Shown here in pieces: positions 1-7,616 of a DNA stretch of 48,783 bases; the first letter of the stretch is position 1; every line of letters begins with the position of its first letter. Below the pieces are notes generated by a model. It was not told where the DNA came from. It was given only the letters and a program-made list of their open reading frames with translations, and searched no databases. The stretch spans positions 1-48,783 of the forward strand of contig JAOPYE010000016.1 of the NCBI GenBank assembly GCA_025964775.1. The letters are read 5' to 3'. A program made the translations under genes and the position numbers. The stretch is from Marmoricola sp. (lineage in GTDB: Bacteria > Actinomycetota > Actinomycetes > Propionibacteriales > Nocardioidaceae).

Positions 1-1009
1 CACGGTCGATCGACCCGAGCGCCATCCGGCTGTTGCCCGCGTTCGAATGGAACTCGCTGGCGACAGCCTGGAGCCACGACCCGACCACGTGCGAGCGAGG
101 CGACGGGTCCGTCTTCCACGCTGCCGCGAGATACGCCTCAGCACCGGCAAAGTTGCGCGTTGCTGCGGGCAGAAACGCCATGTGGCCCAGAACTGTTGCA
201 ACCAACGCCGGATTGGCCGCCTGCTCAGCGGCCTCGCGCGCAAGATCCAGATGGGATCTCGCCTCGAACGGCCGGTTCAGATCGAAGAACATCACTCGAC
301 CGGCCAACAGGTTCGCCCTTGCGAGTGTTGTCAACAGGCGCCCCCTCACCCGCCGAGACGAGACGTCCGCGAGGAAACCCTCGACCGTGTCACTCAGAGC
401 CCGGGCCGGCATCAGGAGCGATTGCGATTCGACGGAGTAGTAACTCGCTTCGAGGTGTGCGCTCGCCCGATCGAGCTGGTCGAGTGTCTGCGCATCAACT
501 GCGACGTGCGTTTCATGGACCCCAAGCAGCTGCCGATCGGTTCCGAGCTTCAGCGCCAGTGGATCAGCGCCAGCGATGGCCAGCGTCTGGCGTCGACTCA
601 GCACATCTCTCCTCCACAGTTCGACGACCCTGGGCACCAACAATGACGGCGGGACGAGGGAACCTTCGAGTACCGCGAGCGACCCCAGAAGATCGTCTGA
701 GTCGTCGGCATCCGGCGCAACGGCTTCACTCGATTCCGGCTGTTTGGCATGGACTCGGAAACCCAGGTCGTTCGGCGTCGTCCCGAAGAGTCCGCAGAGC
801 AGGCGCACGTAGAACGGGCTGGGATGCTTTAGCCCGCGCTCCCATTTGGACACCATGTCTGCGTTCACGCCGGCATGCCGACGCTCGTGCGCCCAGGCCA
901 GCTGTTCGATCCTGGTCGCGACTTCCTGCTGTGTCAGAGCCAGGCGCTGCCTGTGCTCGCGCAGTCGCGGCGAGCGGACCGACCCGTGATCGTCCACGGC
1001 GCCCTCCAT
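1..1009 (-). CDS. XRE-family transcriptional regulator with C-terminal TPR-like region (partial)
   Basis: The reverse strand is open without a stop from an ATG at 1009 to the window edge, giving about 336 residues; the C-terminus lies outside. Residues about 12-75 form an XRE helix-turn-helix (TQQEVATRIEQLAW, then MVSKWERG, typical of the recognition helix and the turn after it). The rest is alanine- and leucine-rich and helical (ANLLAGRVMFFDLN, HLDLAREAAEQAANPALVATVL), as in tetratricopeptide sensor regions of actinobacterial XRE regulators. Such proteins bind DNA through the N-terminus and a peptide or small ligand through the repeats. It is divergent from the excisionase and integrase genes, so control of the element is plausible but inferred. 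The class is clear; the ligand and targets are unknown. Confidence 0.82.
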   Translation of the reverse strand, partial: MEGAVDDHGSVRSPRLREHRQRLALTQQEVATRIEQLAWAHERRHAGVNADMVSKWERGLKHPSPFYVRLLCGLFGTTPNDLGFRVHAKQPESSEAVAPDADDSDDLLGSLAVLEGSLVPPSLLVPRVVELWRRDVLSRRQTLAIAGADPLALKLGTDRQLLGVHETHVAVDAQTLDQLDRASAHLEASYYSVESQSLLMPARALSDTVEGFLADVSSRRVRGRLLTTLARANLLAGRVMFFDLNRPFEARSHLDLAREAAEQAANPALVATVLGHMAFLPAATRNFAGAEAYLAAAWKTDPSPRSHVVGSWLQAVASEFHSNAGNSRMALGSIDR

Positions 1010-1158
1010 TCCCGAGAGATTCGAGGGTAGGCACACTCCGCGAGTCGAGGCGAGGACACAGCCGATATCTGTGGACTACTGACGGACTAGGAGTCAGCCG
1101 TTTACCCGGTCGAAACGAAATGGCGCCATGGGAGGTGACGAGTCCCAAGGAGGCGACC
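1010..1158. promoter_or_regulatory. Divergent intergenic region between the XRE regulator and xis/int
   Basis: About 149 bases separate the two divergent starts. It holds CTGAC and GTCAG arms separated by nine bases around 1079-1098, a possible operator, and a strong Shine-Dalgarno AAGGAGG at 1146-1152 just before the excisionase ATG. No clear -35/-10 pair could be assigned. The arrangement suggests the XRE protein may act here. Confidence 0.35.
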
Positions 1159-1359
1159 ATGAAGCCGACCACCGACGCCGGGCGTCACCTGACCATTGCC
1201 GATGTCTGCGACGAACTGCGCATCGCCCGCTCCACCTTCTACGACTGGCGAAGCGCACGCAAGGCGCCGCCCTGCATCAAGCTGCCGAACGGTGATATCC
1301 GGATCCGCCGAGTCGATTTCGAGCGCTGGCTTGAAACTCTGGAGGACGTGGCCGGATGA
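1159..1359 (+). CDS. Excisionase-like helix-turn-helix protein
   Basis: A 66-residue protein with a MerR/excisionase-type winged helix: LTIADVCDELRIARSTFYDWR is the HTH and IRIRRVDFERWLETLE the C-terminal helix that follows the wing. The start is fixed by AAGGAGG seven bases upstream. The stop overlaps the integrase start by four bases, so the two are translationally coupled. In actinobacterial integrative elements this small protein (Xis or AlpA-like) directs excision with the integrase. The role is inferred from fold and position; a purely regulatory role is also possible. Confidence 0.8.
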   Translation: MKPTTDAGRHLTIADVCDELRIARSTFYDWRSARKAPPCIKLPNGDIRIRRVDFERWLETLEDVAG

Positions 1360-2792
1360 TGCATGGCAGTGCGACGAGCCACGACGTCCGCATCTGGTCG
1401 ATCGCGAAGTATCGGGGCCGTACCAAGACGACGTACACGGTTCGTTGGTTGGTTGCTGGCAAGAAGATCCAGCGCACCTTCGCTACGGCAAAGCTTGCCG
1501 ACAGCTTCCGAACGAATCTGGTCGTCGCCGCTCGGGCGGGAGATGGTTTCGATGTTCAAACCGGGCTGCCCGCTTCCGCGACGCCCGTCACAAAGTCGCG
1601 GAGCTGGTTTGAACACGCCCTCGACTACTCAAGCGTCAAGTGGCCCTCGGCATCGCCGCGCCATCGCAAGGGGATCGCGGAGGCTCTGACCGCTGTCACA
1701 ATCGCCCTCGTTCGCCCCGCTCCGGGCATGCCGGACGAAACAGAGCTGCGCCGTGCGCTCTTTCGTGAGGCATTCAATCTCCGAGACGGTCGGACTGATC
1801 CATCCGGCGGAAATGCTGAGGCGATCGCTTGGGTGGCGAAGCATTCTGTGCCCCTGTCGTCTCTTGCCGATTCCCGGATGATTAGGCGCGCACTGCAGGC
1901 TCTCGGCACAACGCTCAAAGGTGAGGTAGCAGCTCCTGCGACCGTCGCCCGCAAGCGAGCGACACTGAACAACGCTCTTGAGTACGCCGTCGAGCTCGGC
2001 TACTTCGACAGCAACCCTCTTTTGCGCGTTCGATGGAGTCGAGGCCGCCACGTCGAGGCTGTCGACAAGCGCGTGGTGGTCAACCCCGAACAGGCGCGCA
2101 GGCTGCTTGATGCCGTCTGGGCAGGTAGCCCGGCCGTTGCGGGGTTCCTGGCTTCGATGTACTACGCAGCCCTGCGGCCTGGGGAGGCACGGAGCTTGCG
2201 CAAAGCAGATTGCAACCTCCCCGAGACAGGCTGGGGCGAGCTGATCCTCACTGGCTCACATCAGACCGCCGGCCGCGCGTGGACCGATTCGGGCGAGTCT
2301 GGCGACGATCGCGCTCTAAAGCACCGGCCGAAGGACCACGCTCGCACCGTGCCAGCACATCCCGAACTCGTCGCGATCCTCAGGCGACACCTGGCGACAT
2401 TTGCGGTCGGTGTGGACGGCCGACTGTTTGTCGCACGAACAGGCCGAGCTGGAGTGCCCCTGCCTCCTCCGTTCGCCAACCCCGTGTCCATGAACATGGT
2501 CTACAGGGCCTGGTCGGCCGCGCGCGAGGCAGCACTGACACCCGCGCAGGTTGCAACGCCCCTCGGGCGACGACCGTACGACCTGAGGCACGCGTGCCTT
2601 TCGACCTGGCTGAACGCAGGAGTGCCACCGGCCCAGGTAGCCGAGTGGGCTGGACACGGCGTATCGGTGCTCCTGCAGGTCTACGCGAAGTGTGTCGATG
2701 GCGAGGACGAGCTCGCGCGCCGACGAATCGAAAGCGCGATGGCAGGCTCCGGCGTCGAAGCTTCCGCGCGCATTCCGCGCGACCAGCCGTAG
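1356..2792 (+). CDS. Tyrosine-type site-specific integrase
   Basis: A 478-residue phage-type integrase. The N-terminal arm-binding region (about 1-70, IWSIAKYRGRTKTTYTVRW) is followed by a core-binding SAM-like domain (about 80-225) and a catalytic domain. Catalytic residues visible are Arg274 (AALRPGEARSL), Arg411 in the box PYDLRHACLSTWLN with Tyr in place of the usual first His, His in EWAGHGVSVL and nucleophile Tyr443 (LLQVYAKC). The YDLRH variant is common in actinobacterial integrases, so the enzyme is probably active. It follows the excisionase gene with a 4-base overlap and ends 88 bases from the 3' end of tRNA-Tyr, the classical position for an element that uses that tRNA as attB. 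The element therefore extends left, out of the window. Confidence 0.93.
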   Translation: MMHGSATSHDVRIWSIAKYRGRTKTTYTVRWLVAGKKIQRTFATAKLADSFRTNLVVAARAGDGFDVQTGLPASATPVTKSRSWFEHALDYSSVKWPSASPRHRKGIAEALTAVTIALVRPAPGMPDETELRRALFREAFNLRDGRTDPSGGNAEAIAWVAKHSVPLSSLADSRMIRRALQALGTTLKGEVAAPATVARKRATLNNALEYAVELGYFDSNPLLRVRWSRGRHVEAVDKRVVVNPEQARRLLDAVWAGSPAVAGFLASMYYAALRPGEARSLRKADCNLPETGWGELILTGSHQTAGRAWTDSGESGDDRALKHRPKDHARTVPAHPELVAILRRHLATFAVGVDGRLFVARTGRAGVPLPPPFANPVSMNMVYRAWSAAREAALTPAQVATPLGRRPYDLRHACLSTWLNAGVPPAQVAEWAGHGVSVLLQVYAKCVDGEDELARRRIESAMAGSGVEASARIPRDQP

Positions 2793-2832
2793 ACAGTCGG
2801 ATCTGGCCGGACACGACCGGACATGACAAAAG

Positions 2833-2873
2833 GGCCTCTGACCTCGCATCAGGCGAGGTCAGAGGCCTTTTTT
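2833..2873. terminator. Strong bidirectional rho-independent terminator
   Basis: A perfect 15-base-pair stem (2833-2847 with 2853-2867) has a 5-base loop and is followed on the plus strand by six T residues. Read on the minus strand the same stem is followed by CTTTT. It can end integrase transcription from the left and tRNA-Tyr transcription from the right. Confidence 0.92.
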
Positions 2874-2880
2874 CGTGCTG

Positions 2881-2911
2881 TGGCAGATGAAGGATTCGAA
2901 CCTTCGGAGAC
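2881..2911. other. Probable attachment-site core (3' half of tRNA-Tyr)
   Basis: Integrases of this type recombine within the 3' part of a tRNA gene, leaving the gene intact. The T arm and acceptor end of the tRNA-Tyr lie directly beside the integrase, so the crossover core should fall here. No second copy was noticed in the window, as expected if the other junction lies to the left. This is an inference from layout. Confidence 0.5.
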
Positions 2912-2963
2912 ATAAGTCGACGGATTTACAGTCCGCTCCCATTGGCCGCTCGGGCAATCTGCC
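2881..2963 (-). tRNA. tRNA-Tyr (anticodon GTA)
   Basis: An 83-base class II tRNA on the reverse strand. The 7-base acceptor arms GGCAGAT and ATCTGCC pair, the T arm contains GGTTCGAATCC, the variable arm is long as in tRNA-Tyr, and the anticodon GTA lies at 2927-2929 flanked by CT and AA. The 3' CCA is not encoded. Its 3' end faces the integrase gene, which marks it as the probable integration target of the element to the left. Confidence 0.95.
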
Positions 2964-3063
2964 AGTGCTCCCACCCAACCGGATCGGCGTTAAGGTGAGC
3001 AGCGCAGACGAGGATAACGCACCACCCGGTGCAGTGATAAATCAGCACAGGAGGGAGCGGTCC

Positions 3064-3552
3064 ATGGCCGACTCATCGTTCGACATCGTGAGCAAGATCG
3101 ACCGCCAGGAAGTCGACAACGCCCTGTCCCAGGCAGCCAAGGAACTGGCTCAGCGCTACGACTTCAAGGGCACGGGCGCCGAGATCAAGTGGTCCGGCGA
3201 GACGATCGAGATCTCCGCGAACGCCGACGACCGGGCGAGTGCGATCCTCGAGGTCTTCAAGGAGAAGCTGATCAAGCGGCAGCAGTCGCTGAAGATCGTG
3301 GACGCCACCGAGCCGCGCGCCTCCGGCCGCGAGTCCAAGATCACGGTGACCCTGAAGGAAGGCATCTCGGCCGAGGACGCCAAGAAGGTCGGCAAGCTGA
3401 TCCGGGACGAGGGGCCCAAGGGCGTCAAGGTCCAGGTCCAGGGTGACGAGCTCAGGGTGACCAGCAAGAAGCGCGACGACCTCCAGGAGGTCCAGGCGCT
3501 GGTCAAGTCCCAGGACTACGACTTCGCGGTGCAGTTCACCAACTACCGCTGA
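3064..3552 (+). CDS. yajQ: YajQ family nucleotide-binding protein
   Basis: A 162-residue protein of the YajQ (DUF520) family, matching the usual 160-165 residues. The N-terminus [20 protein letters not shown] and the motif RYDFKGTG are family hallmarks, as is the C-terminal [15 protein letters not shown] with the final QFTNYR. The start is set by AGGAGGGAG at 3049-3057. Family members bind nucleotides, tRNA or cyclic di-GMP; a Xanthomonas homologue is a c-di-GMP effector. The role in actinobacteria is not settled. It is the first chromosomal gene beyond the tRNA-Tyr. Confidence 0.95.
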   Translation: MADSSFDIVSKIDRQEVDNALSQAAKELAQRYDFKGTGAEIKWSGETIEISANADDRASAILEVFKEKLIKRQQSLKIVDATEPRASGRESKITVTLKEGISAEDAKKVGKLIRDEGPKGVKVQVQGDELRVTSKKRDDLQEVQALVKSQDYDFAVQFTNYR

Positions 3553-3565
3553 TCGAGGCACACAG

Positions 3566-4447
3566 ATGGACACGCACGACACCGGTCGAGGACTCGTCGA
3601 GTCGCCACGGTGGCACGACGGCCGGCTCTGGTACGCCGACTGGACCGCCGGCGAGATCCGCGTCCTCACCGACGGCGGCGGTTCCGAGGTGATCCTCCAG
3701 CACACCTCGTTGCCCCTGTGCTTCGACTTCCTCCCGGACTGCACCCTGATCCTGGTCTCGAACGCCGAGCTCGCGCTGCTCCAGCGTCGCCCCGAGGGCA
3801 CGCTGGCGCCGTACGCCGATCTCGCGCCGTTCTCGCCGCAGGGATCGAACGACATCGTCATCGACGGCCGTGGCAACGCCTACGTGAACTCACCCAATTT
3901 CGACTTCGCGACCGGACCTCCCGAAGGAGACGTCGCGCCGGGCCACATCGTCCTTGTCCCGGCCGAGGGCCCGGCACGCGTGGTGGCCGACGACCTCGCC
4001 TTTCCCAACGGGATGGCCGTGAGCGCGGACAACCGCACCCTCGTCGTGGCGGAGTCCTACCGGTGCCGGCTCACGGCCTTCGACATCGCCGACGACGGGT
4101 CCCTCAGCGGACGTCGTACCTTCGCCGAGCTCGGCGAAGATCCGCCGGACGGCATCTGCTTCGACGCCGACGGTGCGATCTGGTACGCCGACGTACCGCA
4201 CCAGCACAGCGTTCGTGTGCGTGAAGGCGGTGAACGTCTCGACGTCGTCGAGTTCGACCGGGGAGCGTTCGCCTGCATCCTCGGCGGCTCCGACGGACGG
4301 ACCCTGTACACCGTGGGAGCACGCTGGCCAGGTGCCGCGGGGCTCGGTGACCCCACCTGGGTCTGGGCCGGACATGTCGTCAGCACGCGCGCGCCTGCGC
4401 CGGGCGCCGGGTGGCCCGGTGGCAACGGGTCCACCGCCGGATCCTGA
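3566..4447 (+). CDS. SMP-30/gluconolactonase family sugar lactone hydrolase
   Basis: A 293-residue six-bladed beta-propeller of the SMP-30/LRE family. The metal ligands expected for the family are present: Glu in LVESPRWHDGRLWYADW, Asn in GSNDIVIDGRGN, Asn in FPNGMAVSAD and Asp in PDGICFDADGAIWYAD. Members hydrolyse sugar lactones or related esters with a divalent metal. It starts 13 bases after yajQ, so the two may be co-transcribed. The end converges on the VOC gene, and the sequence CCTGAG-TG-CTCAGG at 4443-4456 spans both stop codons. The substrate cannot be read from sequence. Confidence 0.9.
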   Translation: MDTHDTGRGLVESPRWHDGRLWYADWTAGEIRVLTDGGGSEVILQHTSLPLCFDFLPDCTLILVSNAELALLQRRPEGTLAPYADLAPFSPQGSNDIVIDGRGNAYVNSPNFDFATGPPEGDVAPGHIVLVPAEGPARVVADDLAFPNGMAVSADNRTLVVAESYRCRLTAFDIADDGSLSGRRTFAELGEDPPDGICFDADGAIWYADVPHQHSVRVREGGERLDVVEFDRGAFACILGGSDGRTLYTVGARWPGAAGLGDPTWVWAGHVVSTRAPAPGAGWPGGNGSTAGS

Positions 4448-4451
4448 GTGC

Positions 4452-4805
4452 TCAGGGCAGGTCGATGGCCAGTGGGTGGCGCGGCTCGTAGAGGCCGACC
4501 TCGCTGCCGCCGGGCAACCTGAACCGGGTCACCGATCCCCACCTCTGCGCCGACGCGTCCTGTGTGAACTCGACACCCCGCGCGCGGAGGTTGTCGACCG
4601 TCGCTGCCAGGTCGTCGCACAGGAAGTAGAGCTCGTGACCTGTCGACCCCTCGGTCGGGTGCACAGCGAGTTCAGCCGGCGGGAGCTTGAAGATCAGCCA
4701 GCCTCCGCCCGCGTCGACGGACGGCAGATCAAGGACCTCGGCGAAGAACGCTCGGTCCGCGTCCGGGTCGCTGCTGAACACGATGACGTGGCTCCCGGTG
4801 ATCAC
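4452..4805 (-). CDS. VOC (glyoxalase/bleomycin-resistance) family protein
   Basis: A 117-residue single-module vicinal-oxygen-chelate protein. The pattern SSDPDADRAFFAEVLDLP near the start, ELYFLCDDLAATVDNLRARGVEF in the middle and FRLPGGSEVGLYEPRHP at the end is that of the VOC superfamily; His2 of the motif HELYFL and Glu in VGLYEPRH are likely metal-site positions. VOC members range from glyoxalases and dioxygenases to antibiotic-binding proteins, so the reaction is open. It lies just downstream of the DUF2306 gene on the same strand, 27 bases after its stop. Confidence 0.85.
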   Translation of the reverse strand: MITGSHVIVFSSDPDADRAFFAEVLDLPSVDAGGGWLIFKLPPAELAVHPTEGSTGHELYFLCDDLAATVDNLRARGVEFTQDASAQRWGSVTRFRLPGGSEVGLYEPRHPLAIDLP

Positions 4806-4832
4806 GGAAAGACAGTACGGGAGGGCGATCAG

Positions 4833-5366
4833 TCACCTCGACGCGGCGGAGGCCGTCGTGTCACCGTCCGCCCTGACCAGACCCGGGTCAATCCCGCGTC
4901 CTGCAGGCAGTCGCGCGGCGAGCTCGATGACAGCGAACGTGAGGGCTGTCGCCGCGAGCATTCCCGCGACGAGCGACAGCGGATGGTGCTCGGCGGTTTG
5001 CGGGACGAGCCTGGTGGGGAACGCGGCCGCGGCGATCCCGGCGCCGACGAGCCCGCAGTAGGTGCCGATGACCCAGCCACGGTGCTGCTGGATGCGGTGT
5101 GCCCGTGCTGCCCAGAGGGCCATCGTGAGCGACACGATCGTCCACAACGACAACCCGTGGATCCAGCTGAAATGTCCCGGCGAGAGGCGCTTGATGCCGA
5201 ACGAGCTGAAGGCGACCCAGTACATGTCGGCCATCCAGATCCGACCGATCCTTCGGTGCAACAGATCACCCTTGCGCGGCCGCACGATCAGGTAGGCACC
5301 GAGCCCGAGGGCTGTCGTGGCACCGACAGCGTGCAAGGCGATGAGTGCCGTCCATCCGTCAGACAT
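4833..5366 (-). CDS. DUF2306 family membrane protein
   Basis: A 177-residue protein with about five hydrophobic helices (ALIALHAVGATTALGLGAYLIV; IHGLSLWTIVSLTMALWAA; GWVIGTYCGLVGAGIAAAAF; SLVAGMLAATALTFAVIEL). HRRIGRIWMADMYWVAFSSF and HRIQQHRGWVIGTY resemble DUF2306 signature regions, with conserved His possibly placed near the membrane. GGAGG precedes the ATG. It is divergent from a TetR regulator across a double palindromic operator, so repression by that TetR is likely. The function of DUF2306 is unknown. Confidence 0.82.
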   Translation of the reverse strand: MSDGWTALIALHAVGATTALGLGAYLIVRPRKGDLLHRRIGRIWMADMYWVAFSSFGIKRLSPGHFSWIHGLSLWTIVSLTMALWAARAHRIQQHRGWVIGTYCGLVGAGIAAAAFPTRLVPQTAEHHPLSLVAGMLAATALTFAVIELAARLPAGRGIDPGLVRADGDTTASAASR

Positions 5367-5378
5367 GTCGACCTCCGG

Positions 5379-5413
5379 TATAACGCCGTTATTCGGGGAA
5401 TAACACTGTTATA
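5379..5413. promoter_or_regulatory. Double TetR operator overlapping divergent promoters
   Basis: Two copies of the half-palindrome ATAAC-NNN-GTTAT lie at 5380-5392 (spacer GCC) and 5400-5412 (spacer ACT), and the whole 35-base stretch is itself nearly palindromic. A -10 box TATAGT at 5410-5415 overlaps the right copy and sits seven bases before the GTG of the TetR gene. The left copy lies just upstream of the DUF2306 start. This is the expected place for TetR autorepression and repression of DUF2306. Confidence 0.85.
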
Positions 5414-5422
5414 GTCGAGTGC

Positions 5423-6013
5423 GTGGGTCCAGTCAAGACAGTCAAATCCGATGAGCTCGCCCTCCGGCTCGTGGACGAGGCAGGGCGGATCCTGTCCGCG
5501 GAAGGGCCGGCGGCCCTCACACTTCGCCGCCTCGCCCAGACTGTCGGGATCTCGACGATGCCGGTCTACACGCTGTTCGGCGACAAGCGAGGGTTGCTCT
5601 CGGCGATGTACCGCGACGGCTACCGCCGCCTCGGCGATGCCCTGCGCACGGCGGGCGAGGGTGTCGACGACCCCCTCCTGGCGCTCCTCGACATCGGTCA
5701 CGCGTACCGGGCGACGGCGCTCGCGAACGCGCACCTCTACGACCTCATGTTCGGCCGACCGGACCCTGCGTTCGAACCCGGACCTGAGGCACAGGAGGTG
5801 GCCGACGCCGCTTACCGACCGCTCGTCGACGGCGTCCGACGCTGTGTGGACGCCGGCCTGATGACCGGCGGAGAGGCCGAGCGGATCGCGTTCCACCTCT
5901 GGTCGGTCTCGCACGGCATGGTCAGCCTCGAGCTCGCGGGGCTCCAGCGGAGCCATCCGGCGCAGGCCTACGACGAGGCGATGGTCTTCAGCGCCACACC
6001 CTTCCTGGTCTGA
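5423..6013 (+). CDS. TetR/AcrR family transcriptional regulator
   Basis: A 196-residue TetR protein. Residues 32-55 (LTLRRLAQTVGISTMPVYTLFGDKR in two parts) make the HTH, followed by a helical ligand-binding region resembling the TetR C-terminal WHG-type domain (FHLWSVSHGMVSLEL). The GTG start has no Shine-Dalgarno; a -10 TATAGT ends eight bases upstream, so the transcript is probably leaderless. It is divergent from DUF2306 and flanks its own palindromic operator. The inducer is unknown. Confidence 0.9.
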   Translation: MGPVKTVKSDELALRLVDEAGRILSAEGPAALTLRRLAQTVGISTMPVYTLFGDKRGLLSAMYRDGYRRLGDALRTAGEGVDDPLLALLDIGHAYRATALANAHLYDLMFGRPDPAFEPGPEAQEVADAAYRPLVDGVRRCVDAGLMTGGEAERIAFHLWSVSHGMVSLELAGLQRSHPAQAYDEAMVFSATPFLV

Positions 6014-6016
6014 GCC

Positions 6017-6904
6017 CTAGCGACTGATCGTCGCCTCGACGTCGATCCGTCCGAGCTTGGCGGGGTTGCGGACCGCGTAGATGCGGCTGATCCGACCGTC
6101 CTCGACCACGAAGCTGATCGCCGTGTCGTAGCCGTCGTCGGTCCCCACGACCCGGGCCCCTGCAGCGCCGTTGAGCAGGATCGGCAGCATCCGGGCCTCC
6201 GGCGCGAGCCGGCTGAACGGTCGCAGGAAGTTCGCGACCTTCTTCGCGCCGATCACGGGTCTGACGACCGCCTGGACGACGCCGCCACCGTCGGCCACGA
6301 GCACGACGTCTGGCGCCAGGGCGTCGAGGAGCCCCTGCAGGTCGCCCTGGGTCACTGCCTCCAGGAACCGCCTGACGACCTCCTCCTGCTCGCCGCGACT
6401 GACGTCCATCCGCGGCCTGCGCGCCGCGACGTGCTCGCGCGCCCGGTGCCCGATCTGCCGCACGGCGACCGCGGATTTCCCAATCACCGCAGCAATCTCG
6501 TCGTACGGGGTGTCGAACACTTCGCGCAGCACGAACACCGCGCGCTCGGTGGGCGTCAAGGTCTCGAGCACGGTGAGCATCGCCATCGAGACGCTCTCGG
6601 CGAGCTCGACGTCGTCGGCCACGTCAGGCGCGGTGAGCAGTGGCTCGGGCAACCATTCACCGACGTACTCCTCACGCCGCCGGGCGTTGGCGCGCATCCG
6701 GTCCAGAGCCTTGCGCGTCACCATGCGTACGAGGAACCCGCGGGGTTCGCGCACCGCGGCGCGCGCCTCCGCACCGATCGCGTCCCACCGCATCCACGTG
6801 TCCTGGACGACGTCCTCGGCGTCGGTGGCCGAGCCCAGCATCTGGTAGCAGACGGTGAACAGCAGCCCGCGGTGCGCGACGAACGGATCCTCGGCCACGG
6901 TCAC
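6017..6904 (-). CDS. sigJ: ECF41-type RNA polymerase sigma factor (SigJ family) with SnoaL-like C-terminal extension
   Basis: A 295-residue sigma factor. Sigma2 covers about residues 8-75 (DAEDVVQDTWMRW), sigma4 about 110-165 (LTPTERAVFVLREVF, then AVAVRQIGHRAREHV) and a SnoaL/NTF2-like domain about 172-290. The ECF41 hallmarks are all present: WLPEP at 84-88 in the linker, DGGG at 205-208 and NPAKL at 280-284 in the extension. In ECF41 factors the extension both supports and restrains activity in place of a separate anti-sigma factor. Its start overlaps the stop of the decarboxylase gene by four bases (ATGA), so the two form one operon. The signal sensed is unknown. Confidence 0.95.
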   Translation of the reverse strand: MTVAEDPFVAHRGLLFTVCYQMLGSATDAEDVVQDTWMRWDAIGAEARAAVREPRGFLVRMVTRKALDRMRANARRREEYVGEWLPEPLLTAPDVADDVELAESVSMAMLTVLETLTPTERAVFVLREVFDTPYDEIAAVIGKSAVAVRQIGHRAREHVAARRPRMDVSRGEQEEVVRRFLEAVTQGDLQGLLDALAPDVVLVADGGGVVQAVVRPVIGAKKVANFLRPFSRLAPEARMLPILLNGAAGARVVGTDDGYDTAISFVVEDGRISRIYAVRNPAKLGRIDVEATISR

Positions 6905-7491
6905 GTCGACGACACTACGGCGGTGGGCATCGCCAACGGCTTGAGCCCGCAGGCTACGGCGAAACCGTCCGACTCGATGCCGAGCGCGACGTTCGGGCGC
7001 GTGGTGAAGTTGGCGAACGCGATGATCGCGGTGAGTTCGACCAGGGCTGAGTCACCGAGCTGGGCGCGCAGCGACGCCACCATCTCGTCGGTCACGGTCG
7101 GCTGGGTCACGGTCATCGCCTCCGCATAGGCGAGCACCTCGCGTTCGAGTGGCGAGAACGCTCCCGACTCACGCCAGCGCGGTATCTCACGGGCCTTGTT
7201 GAGATCGAGGTTCTTGTTGGAGGCCTCGAAGTAGCCGAAATCCAGGCACCAGCTGCAGCCGACCTGGGCGGCGACCGCCATGTGGGCGAACGACTTGAGC
7301 TGCTCGTCGCAGGCATCCCACTTGCCGACCTTGCCACCGACACCGGCCATGGCCATGAGCACCTTCTGGTTGTGCCAGTAGACGCCGAGCGAGGTCGGAA
7401 CCTGGCCGACGGACTTCTTCGCGAACCGCTTGATCAGCGCACCCTTGAAGCCGGTGATCTGAGCGGCGGGGATACGGGTCGTTCCGGTCAT
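6901..7491 (-). CDS. Carboxymuconolactone decarboxylase/AhpD-like family protein, ECF41 partner
   Basis: A 196-residue AhpD-fold protein. The redox motif CSWC lies at 79-82, followed by LDFGYFEASNKNLDL, and the C-terminal half keeps the family pattern LTAIIAFANFTTRPNVALGIESDGF. The start chosen (ATG at 7491) has AGGAGG seven bases upstream; a longer reading to 7563 would pass through the promoter and is rejected. Genes of this kind are the standard partners and targets of ECF41 sigma factors. It probably acts as a peroxidase-like or thiol-disulfide enzyme, but the natural substrate is not known. Confidence 0.92.
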   Translation of the reverse strand: MTGTTRIPAAQITGFKGALIKRFAKKSVGQVPTSLGVYWHNQKVLMAMAGVGGKVGKWDACDEQLKSFAHMAVAAQVGCSWCLDFGYFEASNKNLDLNKAREIPRWRESGAFSPLEREVLAYAEAMTVTQPTVTDEMVASLRAQLGDSALVELTAIIAFANFTTRPNVALGIESDGFAVACGLKPLAMPTAVVSST

Positions 7492-7523
7492 GTCGTCCTC
7501 CTGTGTCGTGGCTCTGACATGAA

Positions 7524-7550
7524 GACGCCCGCCACCCGCGATGTGTGACA
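7524..7550 (-). promoter_or_regulatory. ECF41-dependent promoter of the decarboxylase-sigJ operon
   Basis: On the reverse strand TGTCACA (7544-7550) is followed after exactly 16 bases by CGTC (7524-7527). This matches the described ECF41 promoter, -35 TGTCACA and -10 CGTC, in both elements and spacing. It lies 32 bases upstream of the decarboxylase ATG, leaving room for the transcription start and the Shine-Dalgarno. It supports autoregulation of the operon by SigJ. Confidence 0.9.
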
Positions 7551-7616
7551 ACAACGGGGTCAACCGCCAGAGCGGCTACACCTCAGTCCTCAGGGCAGGC
7601 CCCGCGACCGCTGTCA

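Noticed and set aside
160..1359. A 399-residue plus-strand frame covering the start of the window
   Set aside because: Its first 330 residues are the antisense of the XRE/TPR gene and look non-biological (Arg/Pro-rich). Only the last 66 residues, after the ribosome site at 1146, are real.
2875..3063. N-terminal extension of YajQ
   Set aside because: It runs through the tRNA-Tyr on the opposite strand. YajQ proteins begin with MADSSFD.
3073..3876. A 267-residue minus-strand frame opposite yajQ and the lactonase
   Set aside because: Antisense shadow of two clear genes; composition is low in aromatic residues and rich in Leu/Asp/Arg repeats.
4173..5414. A 413-residue plus-strand frame
   Set aside because: It runs antisense to VOC and DUF2306 and through their promoter; Arg/Pro/Gln-rich shadow.
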